Source of the DNA: Chitinasiproducens palmae
Lineage (GTDB): Bacteria; Pseudomonadota; Gammaproteobacteria; Burkholderiales; Burkholderiaceae
Direction: 5' to 3'
DNA length: 64,000 nt
Assembly (NCBI RefSeq): GCF_900095735.1
Contig: NZ_FNLO01000010.1
Location: forward strand, 152,094-216,093
Shown: positions 20,006 through 29,872 of the stretch, one piece after another
How positions within the stretch are numbered: position 1 is the first letter of the stretch
Layout: the number at the start of each line of letters is the position of its first letter
Notes under the pieces: model-generated
Seen by the model: the letters and a program-made list of their open reading frames with translations, nothing else
What the model was told of the DNA's origin: nothing
The model's database searches: none
Position numbers and translations under genes: made by a program

Positions 20006-22282
20006 ATGCGAAAAATCGGGGCGCGGGAAGCACGGGGCGGCGCTTCGCCTGCGCGAGCAAAGGCCAAACTGGCAAAACACGTCGGCCGCAAGCCACGCGC
20101 AACGCCGACACACTGCGGCAACCCTCCCCCGCTCGGCGCCCGGGCGTCGCGGTATGTCGTGCTTGCAGCCGGCCTGCTGGCCGGCACGGCAGCGGCCCAA
20201 CCTTCGAGCGGGACCGTCGATGACAGCCTCAGTGCGCTGCCGGCGGTGACCGTCAGCGGCCGCAGCGATCCCGCCACGTCCGTGGGGCCGGGCATCGGCT
20301 ACACCGCCGCGCGCAGCGCGACCGGCAGCAAGACCGACACGCCGCTCGCGGAGATTCCGCAGGCGATCTCGGTGGTCACTGCGGAGCAGATGCGCGACCA
20401 GGAAGTTCAGTCGATCGGACAGGCGCTGCGCTACACACCAGGCGTGATCGGCGAGCAGTTCGGCGGACTGAACACGACAATCGACTACTTCGTGGTGCGC
20501 GGCTTTCCAAACCAGTTTCCGTTCATCGACGGGCTGGCAACCGAAACCTTCTTCACGTTGCTGGCGCCCGCGGTCGACCCGTATGCACTCGAACGCATCG
20601 ATGTCCTGCATGGGCCCGCATCGGTGCTGTACGGCCAGACGGTACCGGGCGGCATGGTCAACCTGGTAACGAAGCGTCCGACGCGCGAGGCGCTACACGA
20701 AATCTCCGTGGAGTCCGGCAGCTACGGCAACGTCGGTGGCCGCCTCGACCTGAGCGGTCCGGTCACGCAGGATGCCCGCCTGCTGTACCGGTTCACCGCC
20801 GCGCTCGGCAGCAGCGGTTCGCAGCAGGATTATTATCAGGACAAGCGTGTCTACGTGGCGCCATCGCTGACCTGGCAGCCCTCGGCCGACACCACGTTCA
20901 CGCTGCTGTCGCACTTCAGCTACCGTCGCAGCGGTTACCCGAGCGCCGATCTTCCGGCCGATGGCACGCTCTATCCGACTGCGCGCGGCCGCATCGGCAC
21001 TGGCCTGTTCGACGGCGAGCCGGAGCACAATACGGTCCGTCGTGCCGAAAGCGCGATCGGCTACGAATTCGAACACCGCTTCAGCGACACGGTCACGGTC
21101 CGGCAACGCGCCCGCTACACCCATGTGGCACTGAATGAGGACGTAGTGGGGAACGCGGGTCTACAGGACGACTTCGAGACCATCGACCGGTACGGCTTCG
21201 CCGCCAAGGCGAGTGCCGACATCTTTGCGATCGACAACCAGGCGCAGTTCAAATTCGATACCGGGCCGCTGCGCCACACGGTTCTGCTTGGGCTGGACTA
21301 CCTGCGCTCGATCGATCGTTGGGCGGAAAACGATGCGCTCTCCGTGCCATCGCTCAATCTCTATCGGCCATCGTACGGCGGCGCGATCGAATACGGCGGG
21401 GTCGACTACAGCGTCACCCACCATTTGAACCAGACCGGCCTGTATGCGCAGGATCAACTGCGCTTGGGCAAATGGGTCGCCACCTTCGGCGTCAGACAGG
21501 ACTGGGCCAGAACCGACGAGTACGACCGCCTCGCCAATGTCACGACCCAGGAAAATACAGCCCGACGCCTGACCTGGCGCGCGGGGCTGGTGTACCTGTT
21601 CGACAACGGCTTCGCGCCCTACCTCAGCTACGCGACGTCGTTCCAGCCCGGCTTGGGCAGCACCTACAACGGCGCCGCACTCAAGCCGACTACCGGGCAG
21701 AGCGTGGAGGCCGGCATCAAATATCAACCGCCTGGCCAGAGCAGTTTTGCGATGCTGTCCCTCTACGACACGCTGCAAAAAAACGTGACAGAGCCGGACT
21801 ACCTGCACCCGGACGGAAGCTTCGTGGTGCAGACCGGTGCGCAGCGGGTCAAGGGCGTCGAGCTGTCGGGCGTGCTGGACCTGGGCACCGGCCTGAAGGC
21901 GACCGCATCGTACAGCTATATGGACGGCACGATCACCGCAAGCGATCAGGGCTTCGCCGGCAATCGCGCGGTCAACGTCCCGCGCAACACCGTCAGCGCC
22001 TGGCTGGACAAGACGTTGTCGCAAGGGTTGTTCGCCGGCTTCGGCGTCGGCGCCGGGGTCCGCTACATCGGACGGCAATACGGCGACAGCGCGAATACCG
22101 TACGGATGCCGTCGGTCACGCTGGTCGACGCTGCGCTGCATCTCGACCTGGATCGTCACTGGCGCTTCTCGGTCAACGCGGCCAATCTGTTCGATCGCGT
22201 CTACGTCAACTGCCAAGCGGCCAACTATTGTGCGTATGGCCTGCGCCGCAACGTGATCGGACGCGCCACCTACGTCTGGTAA
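20006..22282 (+). CDS. TonB-dependent siderophore receptor
   Basis: An outer-membrane ferric-siderophore transporter of 758 residues. The N-terminus is an unusually long basic lead (about 45 residues) before the hydrophobic segment RYVVLAAGLLAGTAAAQ. The plug domain follows with ETPLAEIPQAISVVTAEQM-like sequence (here TDTPLAEIPQAISVVTAEQM), YTPGVIGEQFGG and VLYGQTVPGGMVNLVTKRP. The 22-strand barrel ends in RRNVIGRATYVW with a terminal aromatic. Late residues NCQAANYC hold a Cys pair, as in ferrichrome-type receptors, so a hydroxamate ligand is possible but unproven. ATG 20006 is favoured; an upstream frame from 19781 overlaps the regulator. No siderophore synthesis genes are adjacent, so it may take up foreign siderophores. 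Confidence 0.92.
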   Translation: MRKIGAREARGGASPARAKAKLAKHVGRKPRATPTHCGNPPPLGARASRYVVLAAGLLAGTAAAQPSSGTVDDSLSALPAVTVSGRSDPATSVGPGIGYTAARSATGSKTDTPLAEIPQAISVVTAEQMRDQEVQSIGQALRYTPGVIGEQFGGLNTTIDYFVVRGFPNQFPFIDGLATETFFTLLAPAVDPYALERIDVLHGPASVLYGQTVPGGMVNLVTKRPTREALHEISVESGSYGNVGGRLDLSGPVTQDARLLYRFTAALGSSGSQQDYYQDKRVYVAPSLTWQPSADTTFTLLSHFSYRRSGYPSADLPADGTLYPTARGRIGTGLFDGEPEHNTVRRAESAIGYEFEHRFSDTVTVRQRARYTHVALNEDVVGNAGLQDDFETIDRYGFAAKASADIFAIDNQAQFKFDTGPLRHTVLLGLDYLRSIDRWAENDALSVPSLNLYRPSYGGAIEYGGVDYSVTHHLNQTGLYAQDQLRLGKWVATFGVRQDWARTDEYDRLANVTTQENTARRLTWRAGLVYLFDNGFAPYLSYATSFQPGLGSTYNGAALKPTTGQSVEAGIKYQPPGQSSFAMLSLYDTLQKNVTEPDYLHPDGSFVVQTGAQRVKGVELSGVLDLGTGLKATASYSYMDGTITASDQGFAGNRAVNVPRNTVSAWLDKTLSQGLFAGFGVGAGVRYIGRQYGDSANTVRMPSVTLVDAALHLDLDRHWRFSVNAANLFDRVYVNCQAANYCAYGLRRNVIGRATYVW

Positions 22283-22455
22283 GCGGTCTGCATGGCGCCA
22301 CTGCGAGCAGCGGTGTCGTGCCGCCGAAGGTCGAGGCGCCGGAAGCGCCCCCTCGCGATTCTTTCATTTGCTTGTCACTTCCGCTGTTTAGCCTTGCCGC
22401 AGCGCGCATCCGGGACACCGGCGCGGCGCGCTTCCCATCACGCAAGGCTATCCCC

Positions 22456-22653
22456 ATGTCCAAACCGCTACCTCTGCTGAGCCGCCTGGCCATGCTCGCC
22501 GGGCCGCTCGCGCTGGCGAGCCTGCTGACCGCTTGCGGCGGCGACCACACGTCATCGCCGACCGCGCCCGGCACGGGCACCACGCCTGGCACGACACCAG
22601 GAAACGAGCAGCCGGGCAGTGCGCCGGCACCGCAGATGCGCTGCGCCCCCTGA
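22456..22653 (+). CDS. Short lipoprotein or 5' stub of a lost exported protein
   Basis: A 65-residue frame with a textbook lipoprotein signal: basic MSKPLPLLSR, a hydrophobic stretch, then lipobox LLTAC (Cys27), followed by GGDH and a Thr/Pro/Gly-rich linker (TAPGTGTTPGTTPG). It stops at QMRCAP, leaving no folded domain. This could be a small surface lipoprotein. It could also be the leader and linker of a larger exported enzyme whose body has been lost. I see no continuation in the other frames. It lies 42 bases before the phospholipase C gene on the same strand, so co-expression is possible. Confidence 0.6.
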   Translation: MSKPLPLLSRLAMLAGPLALASLLTACGGDHTSSPTAPGTGTTPGTTPGNEQPGSAPAPQMRCAP

Positions 22654-22695
22654 CCTGACGCCGCCGCTCACGCCGCCACCGGACAAGCAAAAACA

Positions 22696-24933
22696 ATGAC
22701 CTCTCGTCGCCAATTCCTGCAATCCGCCACCGGCGCCGGCCTCGCCGCCGCCGCGCTGGCCGCTTTCCCGCTGAGCATCCGCAAGGCGCTCGCGATCCCC
22801 GCGAACAACGCAACCGGTACGATCAAGGACGTCGAACACGTCGTGATCCTGATGCAGGAAAACCGGTCGTTCGACCATTACTTCGGCACGCTGAAGGGCG
22901 TACGCGGCTTCGGTGACCGCTTCCCGATACCGATGCCCAACGGCCGCAAGGTGTGGCAGCAGGAGCGCAGCAACGGCGCGCTGCTCACGCCCTACCATCT
23001 GGACGGAACCGCCAACAACGCGCAGCGCAGCAGCGGCACGCCGCACTCGTGGGTCGACAGTCAGCAGGCCTGGGACCACGGCCGCATCGCTCAGTGGCCG
23101 CGCTACAAGACCGACACGTCGATGGGCTACTTCAAGGAGCAGGAAATCCCGTTCCAGTTCGCGTTGGCCAACGCGTTCACCCTCTGCGACGCCTATCACT
23201 GCGCGATGCATACCGGCACCGATGCGAATCGCACGGTTCACCTGACCGGCACCAACGGACCGACCGCGCAGAACGTCGCGTATGTGAACAACGAATGGGA
23301 CTGGATCAGCGGCACGCCCGGCTCGGACGCGGTCGGATACTCGTGGAAGACCTACGCGGAGCGGCTCGAGGATGCCGGTATCGACTGGATCTGCTACCAG
23401 AACATGCCGGACGAATGGGGCGACAACATGTTGGGCGCGTTCCGCCAGTTCCGTGCCGCCAACCTCGCATCCGGTTTCCCGGTTTCCAGCGGCGGCGAGC
23501 CGAATTCGCCGTATGCGGACACTGGACAGGCGCTGCCCTACCACGCGTACGACCGCAGCACCGACAACGCGCGTCAGCCGCTGTACAAGGGCGTCGCCAA
23601 CACGCTGCCCGGCACCACGCCCGACACCTATCTCGATGCTTTCCGGCGCGACATCCGCGAGGGCAAGCTGCCGCAGGTGAGCTGGCTGAACGCCCCGTCG
23701 ATCTATTGCGAACACCCGGGCCCGTCCAGTCCGGTGCAAGGCGCCTGGTTCATCCAGGAAGTCCTCGACGCGCTCACCGCCGTACCGGAGGTATGGAGCA
23801 AGACGGTTCTGCTGGTCAACTTCGACGAGAACGATGGCTACTTCGACCATGTCCCCTCGCCGTCCGCGCCGTCGCGCAATGCGGACCTGAGCCTGGCGGG
23901 CAGGAGCACCCTGTCCGAGACGGACATGGCGGCGGAGTACTTCACGCAGCCGCCGCCCGACGGCAGCACCAGCCAGCCGGCGCCGGACGGCCGCGTGTTC
24001 GGGCCCGGGCCGCGCGTGCCGTTGTTCGTGATCTCGCCGTGGAGCCGCGGCGGCTGGGTCGATTCGCAGGTCTTCGACCATACGTCGGTGCTGCGCTTCC
24101 TCGAAGCCCGCTTCGGCGTGCAGGAGCCGCACATCAGCCCGTACCGCAGGGCGATCTGCGGCGACCTCACCAGCGCCTTCAATTTCGCGACGCCGAACGA
24201 CGAGGTGCTGCCCAAGCTTGCCGGGCGACTCTCGCGAGCCGCCGCGGACCAACTGCGCGCGCGTCAGGAAGCGCTGCCGGCAATGCCGCTGCCCAGCGAC
24301 GTGCAGCTGCCGATCCAGGCGAGCGGTACGCGTCCTTCGCGCGCGCTGCCGTACGAACTGCACACCAGCGCGCGTTGCGACGCCAGCGGCACGGTCAAGC
24401 TGCTGTTCGCGAACACCGGCAAGCAGGCCGCGGTGTTCCATGTGTACGATCGCCATCATCTCGATCGGCTGCCGCGACGCTACGTCGTCGAGGCCGACAA
24501 GACGCTCGACGACACCTGGAACGCCGCTGCCGATTCGCTCGGGCGCTACGATCTGTGGGTGCTCGGCCCGAACGGCTATCACCGTCACTTCGTCGGCGAC
24601 ACCGCGCGGCTGGCCGACACGCACGTGCAAGCGGAAATCCGTGTCTGCTATGACATTGCGAACGGGAATGTGTACGCGGATCTGATCAACAGCGGCACGG
24701 CCGAATGCACGTTCACGGTGGCCGCGCCGGTATATCGGGACGACGGTCCGTGGACCGTGACCGTGCCGGCGGGCGGCGAGCAGTCGCTGCATTGGGAACT
24801 GGCCGACAGTGGCCGCTGGTACGACTTCGAAGTGAAGTGCAGCCACGACGCCACGTTCCTGCGGCGCTTCGCAGGACGCGTCGAAACCGGCGAGCACTCG
24901 GTCAGCGATCCGGCAATGGCCACCGACGCCTGA
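22696..24933 (+). CDS. plcN: Phosphocholine-specific phospholipase C, Tat-exported
   Basis: A 745-residue member of the PlcH/PlcN phosphoesterase family, which cleaves phosphatidylcholine and related lipids to diacylglycerol and phosphocholine outside the cell. The N-terminus has the twin-arginine signal TSRRQFLQSATGAG with a hydrophobic core. The catalytic N-domain shows EHVVILMQENRSFDHYFGTL (the metal/nucleophile-region signature), DAYHCAMHTGTDANR and FDENDGYFDHV. Two C-terminal beta domains (about residues 540-740) follow, as usual. It carries no obvious haemolysin partner (PlcR). The nearest relative by feel is the non-haemolytic type; I cannot distinguish PlcN from PlcH activity by sequence. 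It converges with the tusA-like gene over a strong hairpin. Confidence 0.93.
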   Translation: MTSRRQFLQSATGAGLAAAALAAFPLSIRKALAIPANNATGTIKDVEHVVILMQENRSFDHYFGTLKGVRGFGDRFPIPMPNGRKVWQQERSNGALLTPYHLDGTANNAQRSSGTPHSWVDSQQAWDHGRIAQWPRYKTDTSMGYFKEQEIPFQFALANAFTLCDAYHCAMHTGTDANRTVHLTGTNGPTAQNVAYVNNEWDWISGTPGSDAVGYSWKTYAERLEDAGIDWICYQNMPDEWGDNMLGAFRQFRAANLASGFPVSSGGEPNSPYADTGQALPYHAYDRSTDNARQPLYKGVANTLPGTTPDTYLDAFRRDIREGKLPQVSWLNAPSIYCEHPGPSSPVQGAWFIQEVLDALTAVPEVWSKTVLLVNFDENDGYFDHVPSPSAPSRNADLSLAGRSTLSETDMAAEYFTQPPPDGSTSQPAPDGRVFGPGPRVPLFVISPWSRGGWVDSQVFDHTSVLRFLEARFGVQEPHISPYRRAICGDLTSAFNFATPNDEVLPKLAGRLSRAAADQLRARQEALPAMPLPSDVQLPIQASGTRPSRALPYELHTSARCDASGTVKLLFANTGKQAAVFHVYDRHHLDRLPRRYVVEADKTLDDTWNAAADSLGRYDLWVLGPNGYHRHFVGDTARLADTHVQAEIRVCYDIANGNVYADLINSGTAECTFTVAAPVYRDDGPWTVTVPAGGEQSLHWELADSGRWYDFEVKCSHDATFLRRFAGRVETGEHSVSDPAMATDA

Positions 24934-25115
24934 GCGACATTGAGCGGCGCGCGACCCAGGCACGGGTTGCGCGCCTGGCGGCCGACCTTGGTTTCGATGC
25001 CGGCTTTGCCGTTGGCGTCGACCCCGCAGCGGACCGCGATGTCGACCGCAATGTTGACCGCAACGTCACGGTGGCGCCCCGGCCGGGGGCGCCGGGCGCG
25101 CCGTCGATGCCATGC

Positions 25116-25160
25116 GCCCGGCAGGCGGCGCGTGCCAAGGCGACGCGCCGCCTGCCGGGC
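25116..25160. terminator. Perfect 18-bp inverted repeat between plc and tusA-like genes
   Basis: Arms 25116-25133 and 25143-25160 are exact reverse complements of 18 bases with a 9-base loop. The position between two convergent stop codons (24933 and 25167) suggests a bidirectional terminator. It has no T-run on either side. Confidence 0.65.
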
Positions 25161-25166
25161 TTGCGG

Positions 25167-25397
25167 CTAGCGCCGCCGCATCAGGAACACGAACACCTTG
25201 TCCTCGACAGAGGACTCGACAATCTGATTGCCCGTCTGTTTCGCGAACGCAGCGAAATCGCGCTGCGAACCGGGGTCCGTGGCGAGCACACGCAGCACCT
25301 GACCGCTGTCCATGTCCGCAAGCGCCTTCTTCGCGCGCAGGATCGGCAGCGGACAGTTCAGGCCGCGTGCGTCGACTTCCTTGCTAACCTCGATCAT
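25167..25397 (-). CDS. TusA-family sulfurtransferase
   Basis: A 76-residue SirA/TusA-fold protein. The signature VDARGLNCPLPILRAKKAL holds the sulfur-carrying Cys15 in the CPxP motif. The C-terminal beta strand VFVFLMRR is typical. TusA-type proteins pass persulfide sulfur for tRNA thiolation, molybdopterin synthesis or sulfur oxidation. Which of these applies is not shown by context, since no dsr, tus or moa gene is nearby. ATG 25397 begins MIEVSKEVDARG, the usual family length. It converges with phospholipase C and lies downstream of ltaE on the same strand, 187 bases apart. Confidence 0.9.
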   Translation of the reverse strand: MIEVSKEVDARGLNCPLPILRAKKALADMDSGQVLRVLATDPGSQRDFAAFAKQTGNQIVESSVEDKVFVFLMRRR

Positions 25398-25584
25398 CGT
25401 CTTTCTGCTGGCTGTAATTGTCTGGATCCATCGCTCACGGTCACGACGCGCAACACGCGTCGGCGGGCAGTGCAAGCCGTGCGTGCGCAGGCCCCGCGCC
25501 GAAACACCGGCGAGAGAGCGGCAACAACGCAGTGGCGGCAACGCACTGACGGCAAGGCAGCGGCCGCTTCGCGCGCGACGCGCG

Positions 25585-26619
25585 TCAGGCCGCCTGGCAA
25601 AACGTGCGCAGCTCGGCGGCAAAGCGTTCGACCGTCTCGGCCTCAGTATCCCACGCGCACATCAGACGCGCGCCGCCCGCACCGATGAAGTCGTAGAAGC
25701 GCCACCCCGACGCACGCAGCGCATCGGCCGCCTGCGGCGGAAATTCGGCGAAAACCGCATTCGCCTCGGTCGGGAAAACGATACGCACGCCCGGGATCGT
25801 GCGCAGCCGGTCGGCGAGCAGACGCGCCATCGCATTCGAATGACGCGCGTTGCGCAGCCAGACGTCGTTGTCGAGCAGCCCGAGCCACGGCGCTGAGATG
25901 AAGCGCATCTTCGACGCCAACTGGCCGGCTTGCTTGACCCGGTACTGGAATTCGGTGGCCAATGCCCTGTCGAAAAACACCACCGCTTCACCGACCGCCA
26001 GACCGTTCTTCGTGCCGCCGAAGCACAGCACGTCGACGCCGGCGCGCCATGTGATATCGGCCGGGTGCACGGCGAGACTCGCCACCGCGTTCGCGAACCG
26101 GGCACCGTCCATGTGCACTTTCAGGCCGTGCCGCTTCGCGACCTCGGCGATCGCGCCGACCTCGCCGGGCCGGTACACGGTGCCCACCTCGGTCGCCTGC
26201 GTGAGGGTGACCACACGAGGGCGCGGGTGATGCATGTCGCTGCGCCGGGTGATCGTGCGCTCGACCGCGTCGGGCGTCAGCTTGCCGTTGTCGCCCTTCA
26301 CCGTCAGCAGCTTGGAGCCATTCGAGAAGAATTCCGGCCCGCCGCATTCGTCGGTCTCCACGTGTGCAAGCTCGTGGCAGATCACCGAGTGATACGACTG
26401 GCACAGCGAAGCGAGCGCCAACGAATTGGCTGCGGTGCCGTTGAAGACAAAGAACACTTCGCAGTCGTGCTCGAACAGAGCGCGGATGCGGTCGCATACA
26501 CGTGCCGTCCATCGGTCATCGCCGTAGGCCTGCTCGTGGCCGCTGCCGTTGCATTGGACCATGTAGTCCAGCGCTTCCGGGCAGATGCCGGCGTAGTTGT
26601 CTGAGGCAAAGTGCTGCAT
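25585..26619 (-). CDS. ltaE: Low-specificity L-threonine aldolase family
   Basis: A PLP enzyme of 344 residues that cleaves L-threonine or L-allo-threonine to glycine and acetaldehyde. It starts MQHFASDNYAGICPEAL and contains FVFNGTAANSLAL, an ECGGPEFF-type loop and HMDGARFANAVASL. CFGGTKNGLAVGEAVVFF holds the PLP lysine in GGTKNG. RFISAPWLGLL and a C-terminal AWDTEAETVERFAAEL complete it. AAAGGCGG stands 5-8 bases before ATG 26619. Its neighbour alaS lies upstream on the same strand with an 85-base spacer. Threonine made via thrB elsewhere could feed it. Confidence 0.93.
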   Translation of the reverse strand: MQHFASDNYAGICPEALDYMVQCNGSGHEQAYGDDRWTARVCDRIRALFEHDCEVFFVFNGTAANSLALASLCQSYHSVICHELAHVETDECGGPEFFSNGSKLLTVKGDNGKLTPDAVERTITRRSDMHHPRPRVVTLTQATEVGTVYRPGEVGAIAEVAKRHGLKVHMDGARFANAVASLAVHPADITWRAGVDVLCFGGTKNGLAVGEAVVFFDRALATEFQYRVKQAGQLASKMRFISAPWLGLLDNDVWLRNARHSNAMARLLADRLRTIPGVRIVFPTEANAVFAEFPPQAADALRASGWRFYDFIGAGGARLMCAWDTEAETVERFAAELRTFCQAA

Positions 26620-26704
26620 CGTCCGCCTTTCTTCGGTGCAGGCCGCGCCGCGGCCCGTTGATCAGAGCGAGCGTGATTCGAGCGGCGCCGCGCGCCGCCC
26701 GCGC

Positions 26705-29350
26705 TCAGCGCAACCGTTCGCCGACCCAGCCCGGCACGTCGGTCAACGCAGCGGCCAGCCCGCTTGCATCGGTACCGCCGGCCTGCGCCATGTCGGCTCG
26801 GCCGCCGCCCTTGCCGCCGACGCGCTGCGCGACGAAGTTCACCAGCTCGCCCGCTTTCACCGTGCCGTTATCCGGCGCGGTGACGCCGGCGACGAGGCTG
26901 ACCTTGTCGTTGCTGACTGTCGCCAGCACGATGGCCGCGCGGCCGAGCTTGTCCTTCAGGCGGTCGACCATTTCCCGCAGCGACTTCGGATCCACGCCGT
27001 CGACCGAGGCAGCCAGCACCTTGAGGCCGCCAACGTCGACCGCACCGGCAAGCAGTTCGTCGCCGCGGCTCGCCGCCGCCTTCGACTGCAGTTGCGCGAG
27101 GGATTTTTCGAGCGTGCGAAGCTGTTCCTGCAACTGCGCGATACGCGGCGCGATTTCGGTCGGCTGAACCTTCAGTGCCGCCGCCGCCTGCCCGAGTCGG
27201 CTGTCGAGTTCCTGCACGTAGCGCACCGCGTTGTCGCCGGTGATCGCTTCCACCCGGCGAATGCCGGCCGCCACGCCGCTTTCCGCGACGATCTTGAACA
27301 GGCCGATGTCGCCGGTGCGGGACACGTGCGTGCCGCCGCACAGTTCGCGCGAGGAGCCCAGGTCGAGCACGCGCACGGTGTCGGCGTACTTCTCCCCGAA
27401 CAGCGCCATCGCCCCGCTCTTCACCGCGTCGTCGAAGTCCATCGTGCGGATCTGGGCCGGCGAATTGGCAAGCACCTCGGCGTTGACCAGCGCTTCGACG
27501 CGCGTGATTTCGTCCGCGCTCAGCGGACCGTGGTGCGCAAAGTCGAAACGGGTGCGCTCCGGATCGACCAGCGATCCTTTCTGCTGCACGTGTGTGCCGA
27601 GCACGTCGCGCAAGGCCTTGTGCATCAGGTGCGTTGCCGAGTGGTTGCGCGCGGTGCGGGCCCGGCGCATCGCGTCGACCTCCGCCTTCACCACATCGCC
27701 CACGCGCAGCGTGCCCTGCTCGACCCGGCCATGGTGGCCGACCACGTCGGCCATTACCTTGAGCGTGTCGCGGACCGCGAAGCGCACGCCGTCGGCCGCG
27801 ATCACGCCCTGGTCGCCGGCCTGGCCGCCCGACTCCGCGTAGAACGGGGTGCGGTCGAGCACCACGACCGCGTCCTGGCCGGCTTGCACCTGCTGGGCGG
27901 CCGTGCCGTCGACATATAGCGCCACGACCGAAACGTCGTCGGCGACGATCGCTTCGTAACCGGTGAATGCGGTCTTGTCGCCGCGATATTCGAGACCCTG
28001 CGCCATCTTGAACTTGCCGGCGGCGCGCGCCTGGTCGCGTTGCCGCGCCATGGCGGCATCGAAGGCCACTTCGTCGACGCTCAGGCCGCGCTCGCGGCAC
28101 ACGTCGGCAGTGAGATCGAGCGGGAAGCCGTAGGTGTCATGCAGCTTGAACGCCACATCGCCAGCGAGCTGCCGCGGCGCATCCGGCTGCGCCGTGCTCG
28201 CCGTCTCGATGTCCGCGATGGCGTTTTCGAGGATCGACATGCCGTGCTCGATCGTTTCGAAGAAACGGGTTTCCTCCTGGCGCAGGATGTCGGTCACGCG
28301 GGCGCGCGCATCGGCGAGTTCCGGATAAGCGCCGCCCATTTCCTCGACCAGGTCGTCGACCAGACGATGGAAGAATGGCTGCTTGCGGCCCAGCTTGTAG
28401 CCGTGACGGATCGCACGACGCACGATGCGGCGCAGCACGTAGCCGCGTCCCTCGTTGCCCGGGATCACGCCATCGACGATCAGGAACGAGCACGCCCGGA
28501 TGTGGTCGGCAATGACCTTCAGCGAGTTGTTGCCGAGATCGTCGATGCCGGTCTCGCGCGCCGCCGCGCGAATCAGCCGCTGGAACAGGTCGATCTCGTA
28601 GTTGCTGTGCACATGCTGCAGCACCGCGGCGATGCGCTCCAGTCCCATGCCGGTATCGACGCAGGGCTTCGGCAGCGGCGTCAGCGTGCCGGTCGCGTCG
28701 CGGTTGAACTGCATGAACACGAGATTCCAGATCTCGATGTAGCGGTCGCCGTCTTCTTCCGGGGATCCCGGCGGCCCGCCCCACACGTCCGGGCCATGAT
28801 CGTAGAACACTTCCGAGCAAGGACCGCACGGACCCGTATCGCCCATCTGCCAGAAATTGTCCGATGCGTAGCGCGCGCCCTTGTTGTCGCCGATGCGGAT
28901 GATCCGCTCGGTCGGCACGCCGATTTCCTTGGCCCACAGGTCGTAGGCTTCGTCATCCTCGTGGTAGACCGTCACCCACAGCTTGTCGGCCGGCAGCCGG
29001 TAGACCTCGGTCAGCAGTGTCCACGCATAGCGGATCGCGTCACGCTTGAAATAGTCGCCGAACGAGAAGTTGCCGAGCATCTCGAAGAACGTATGGTGGC
29101 GCGCCGTGTAGCCGACGTTCTCCAGGTCGTTGTGCTTGCCGCCCGCGCGGACGCTGCGCTGGGCGCTGGTCGCACGGCTATAGGGACGCTTGTCGACGCC
29201 GAGGAACACGTCCTTGAACTGCACCATCCCGGAGTTGGTGAACAGCAAGGTCGGGTCGTTGTTCGGCACGAGGCTGGACGATCGGACGATCGTGTGCCCC
29301 TGCGAAGCAAAGAACTGCAGGAATTTATCGCGAATCTCGGCGGCTTTCAT
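26705..29350 (-). CDS. alaS: Alanine--tRNA ligase
   Basis: AlaS charges tRNA-Ala and edits Ser/Gly errors. The 881-residue class II enzyme begins [19 protein letters not shown]. It has the aminoacylation core ([38 protein letters not shown]), the editing domain zinc/His motif [11 protein letters not shown] near residue 565 and CGGTHV near 668, and the C-Ala domain at the end. ATG 29350 is the conserved start; the open frame runs to 29485 but those residues are not family-like. A TATAAT lies 61 bases upstream. The length is normal. ltaE lies downstream on the same strand. Confidence 0.98.
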   Translation of the reverse strand: MKAAEIRDKFLQFFASQGHTIVRSSSLVPNNDPTLLFTNSGMVQFKDVFLGVDKRPYSRATSAQRSVRAGGKHNDLENVGYTARHHTFFEMLGNFSFGDYFKRDAIRYAWTLLTEVYRLPADKLWVTVYHEDDEAYDLWAKEIGVPTERIIRIGDNKGARYASDNFWQMGDTGPCGPCSEVFYDHGPDVWGGPPGSPEEDGDRYIEIWNLVFMQFNRDATGTLTPLPKPCVDTGMGLERIAAVLQHVHSNYEIDLFQRLIRAAARETGIDDLGNNSLKVIADHIRACSFLIVDGVIPGNEGRGYVLRRIVRRAIRHGYKLGRKQPFFHRLVDDLVEEMGGAYPELADARARVTDILRQEETRFFETIEHGMSILENAIADIETASTAQPDAPRQLAGDVAFKLHDTYGFPLDLTADVCRERGLSVDEVAFDAAMARQRDQARAAGKFKMAQGLEYRGDKTAFTGYEAIVADDVSVVALYVDGTAAQQVQAGQDAVVVLDRTPFYAESGGQAGDQGVIAADGVRFAVRDTLKVMADVVGHHGRVEQGTLRVGDVVKAEVDAMRRARTARNHSATHLMHKALRDVLGTHVQQKGSLVDPERTRFDFAHHGPLSADEITRVEALVNAEVLANSPAQIRTMDFDDAVKSGAMALFGEKYADTVRVLDLGSSRELCGGTHVSRTGDIGLFKIVAESGVAAGIRRVEAITGDNAVRYVQELDSRLGQAAAALKVQPTEIAPRIAQLQEQLRTLEKSLAQLQSKAAASRGDELLAGAVDVGGLKVLAASVDGVDPKSLREMVDRLKDKLGRAAIVLATVSNDKVSLVAGVTAPDNGTVKAGELVNFVAQRVGGKGGGRADMAQAGGTDASGLAAALTDVPGWVGERLR

Positions 29351-29410
29351 GGCGTTCGGTCGGCTGGGGGGAGCCCTGGCAATGCACCGGCGAATGCCGG
29401 CAAACGCTCG

Positions 29411-29416
29411 ATTATA
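29411..29416 (-). promoter_or_regulatory. Candidate -10 box for alaS
   Basis: ATTATA on the + strand reads TATAAT on the gene strand, followed by CG, 61 bases before the alaS ATG. No clear -35. Confidence 0.5.
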
Positions 29417-29872
29417 AGAGATGGCGGTGCCGCCGGGTCGGCGGGCCATGCCAGGCTGCCGGAACGTCATGCCGAGCCAGGCCACGGTCGGCCGAGCTTG
29501 CGGTGCTGCCCCGCTGCGGCGGCTGCCGCCAGCGCGGTCCCGGCGCGCCGTCGAGACGCGCCGCCTGGCGCCTTACCGATAGTCGCGCCGGCCCGCGCGC
29601 CCGCTGCCTTGCCGGTGGTCGTGCGCCGCCCCGCCGGCCAAGCCGTCATCGGCTGGCGTCGGCGGGGAAACACCGACCGAGGGCCAACCGAGGGCCGACC
29701 GAGGGCGAGCGGCCGGTCGGCGGCGCCGCAGGGAACGAGCCGCGCAGAGCGCGCCCATGGGCCCGCATCCAGGCCCGCAATGGGCCTGAACACTGGCCGC
29801 GAAAACCCGCCCATCGGCGGCACAGCGGCCCGCATACGCGCCGCAGACAGTCCGGACCCCGGGGGCCGACGC
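29417..29872. other. Gene-free spacer between alaS and ggt
   Basis: About 450 bases with no believable gene. It is GC-rich and contains an 11-bp tandem repeat (29676-29708). Both flanking genes run on the minus strand. ggt ends at 29873. Confidence 0.65.
29676..29708. repeat. 11-bp tandem repeat, 3 units
   Basis: GACCGAGGGCC, AACCGAGGGCC, GACCGAGGGCG follow one another directly in the alaS-ggt spacer. Confidence 0.85.

Noticed and set aside
29351..29485. alaS N-terminal extension
   Set aside because: Those 45 residues are not family-like and contain the promoter-like TATAAT; the conserved start [10 protein letters not shown] fits 29350.
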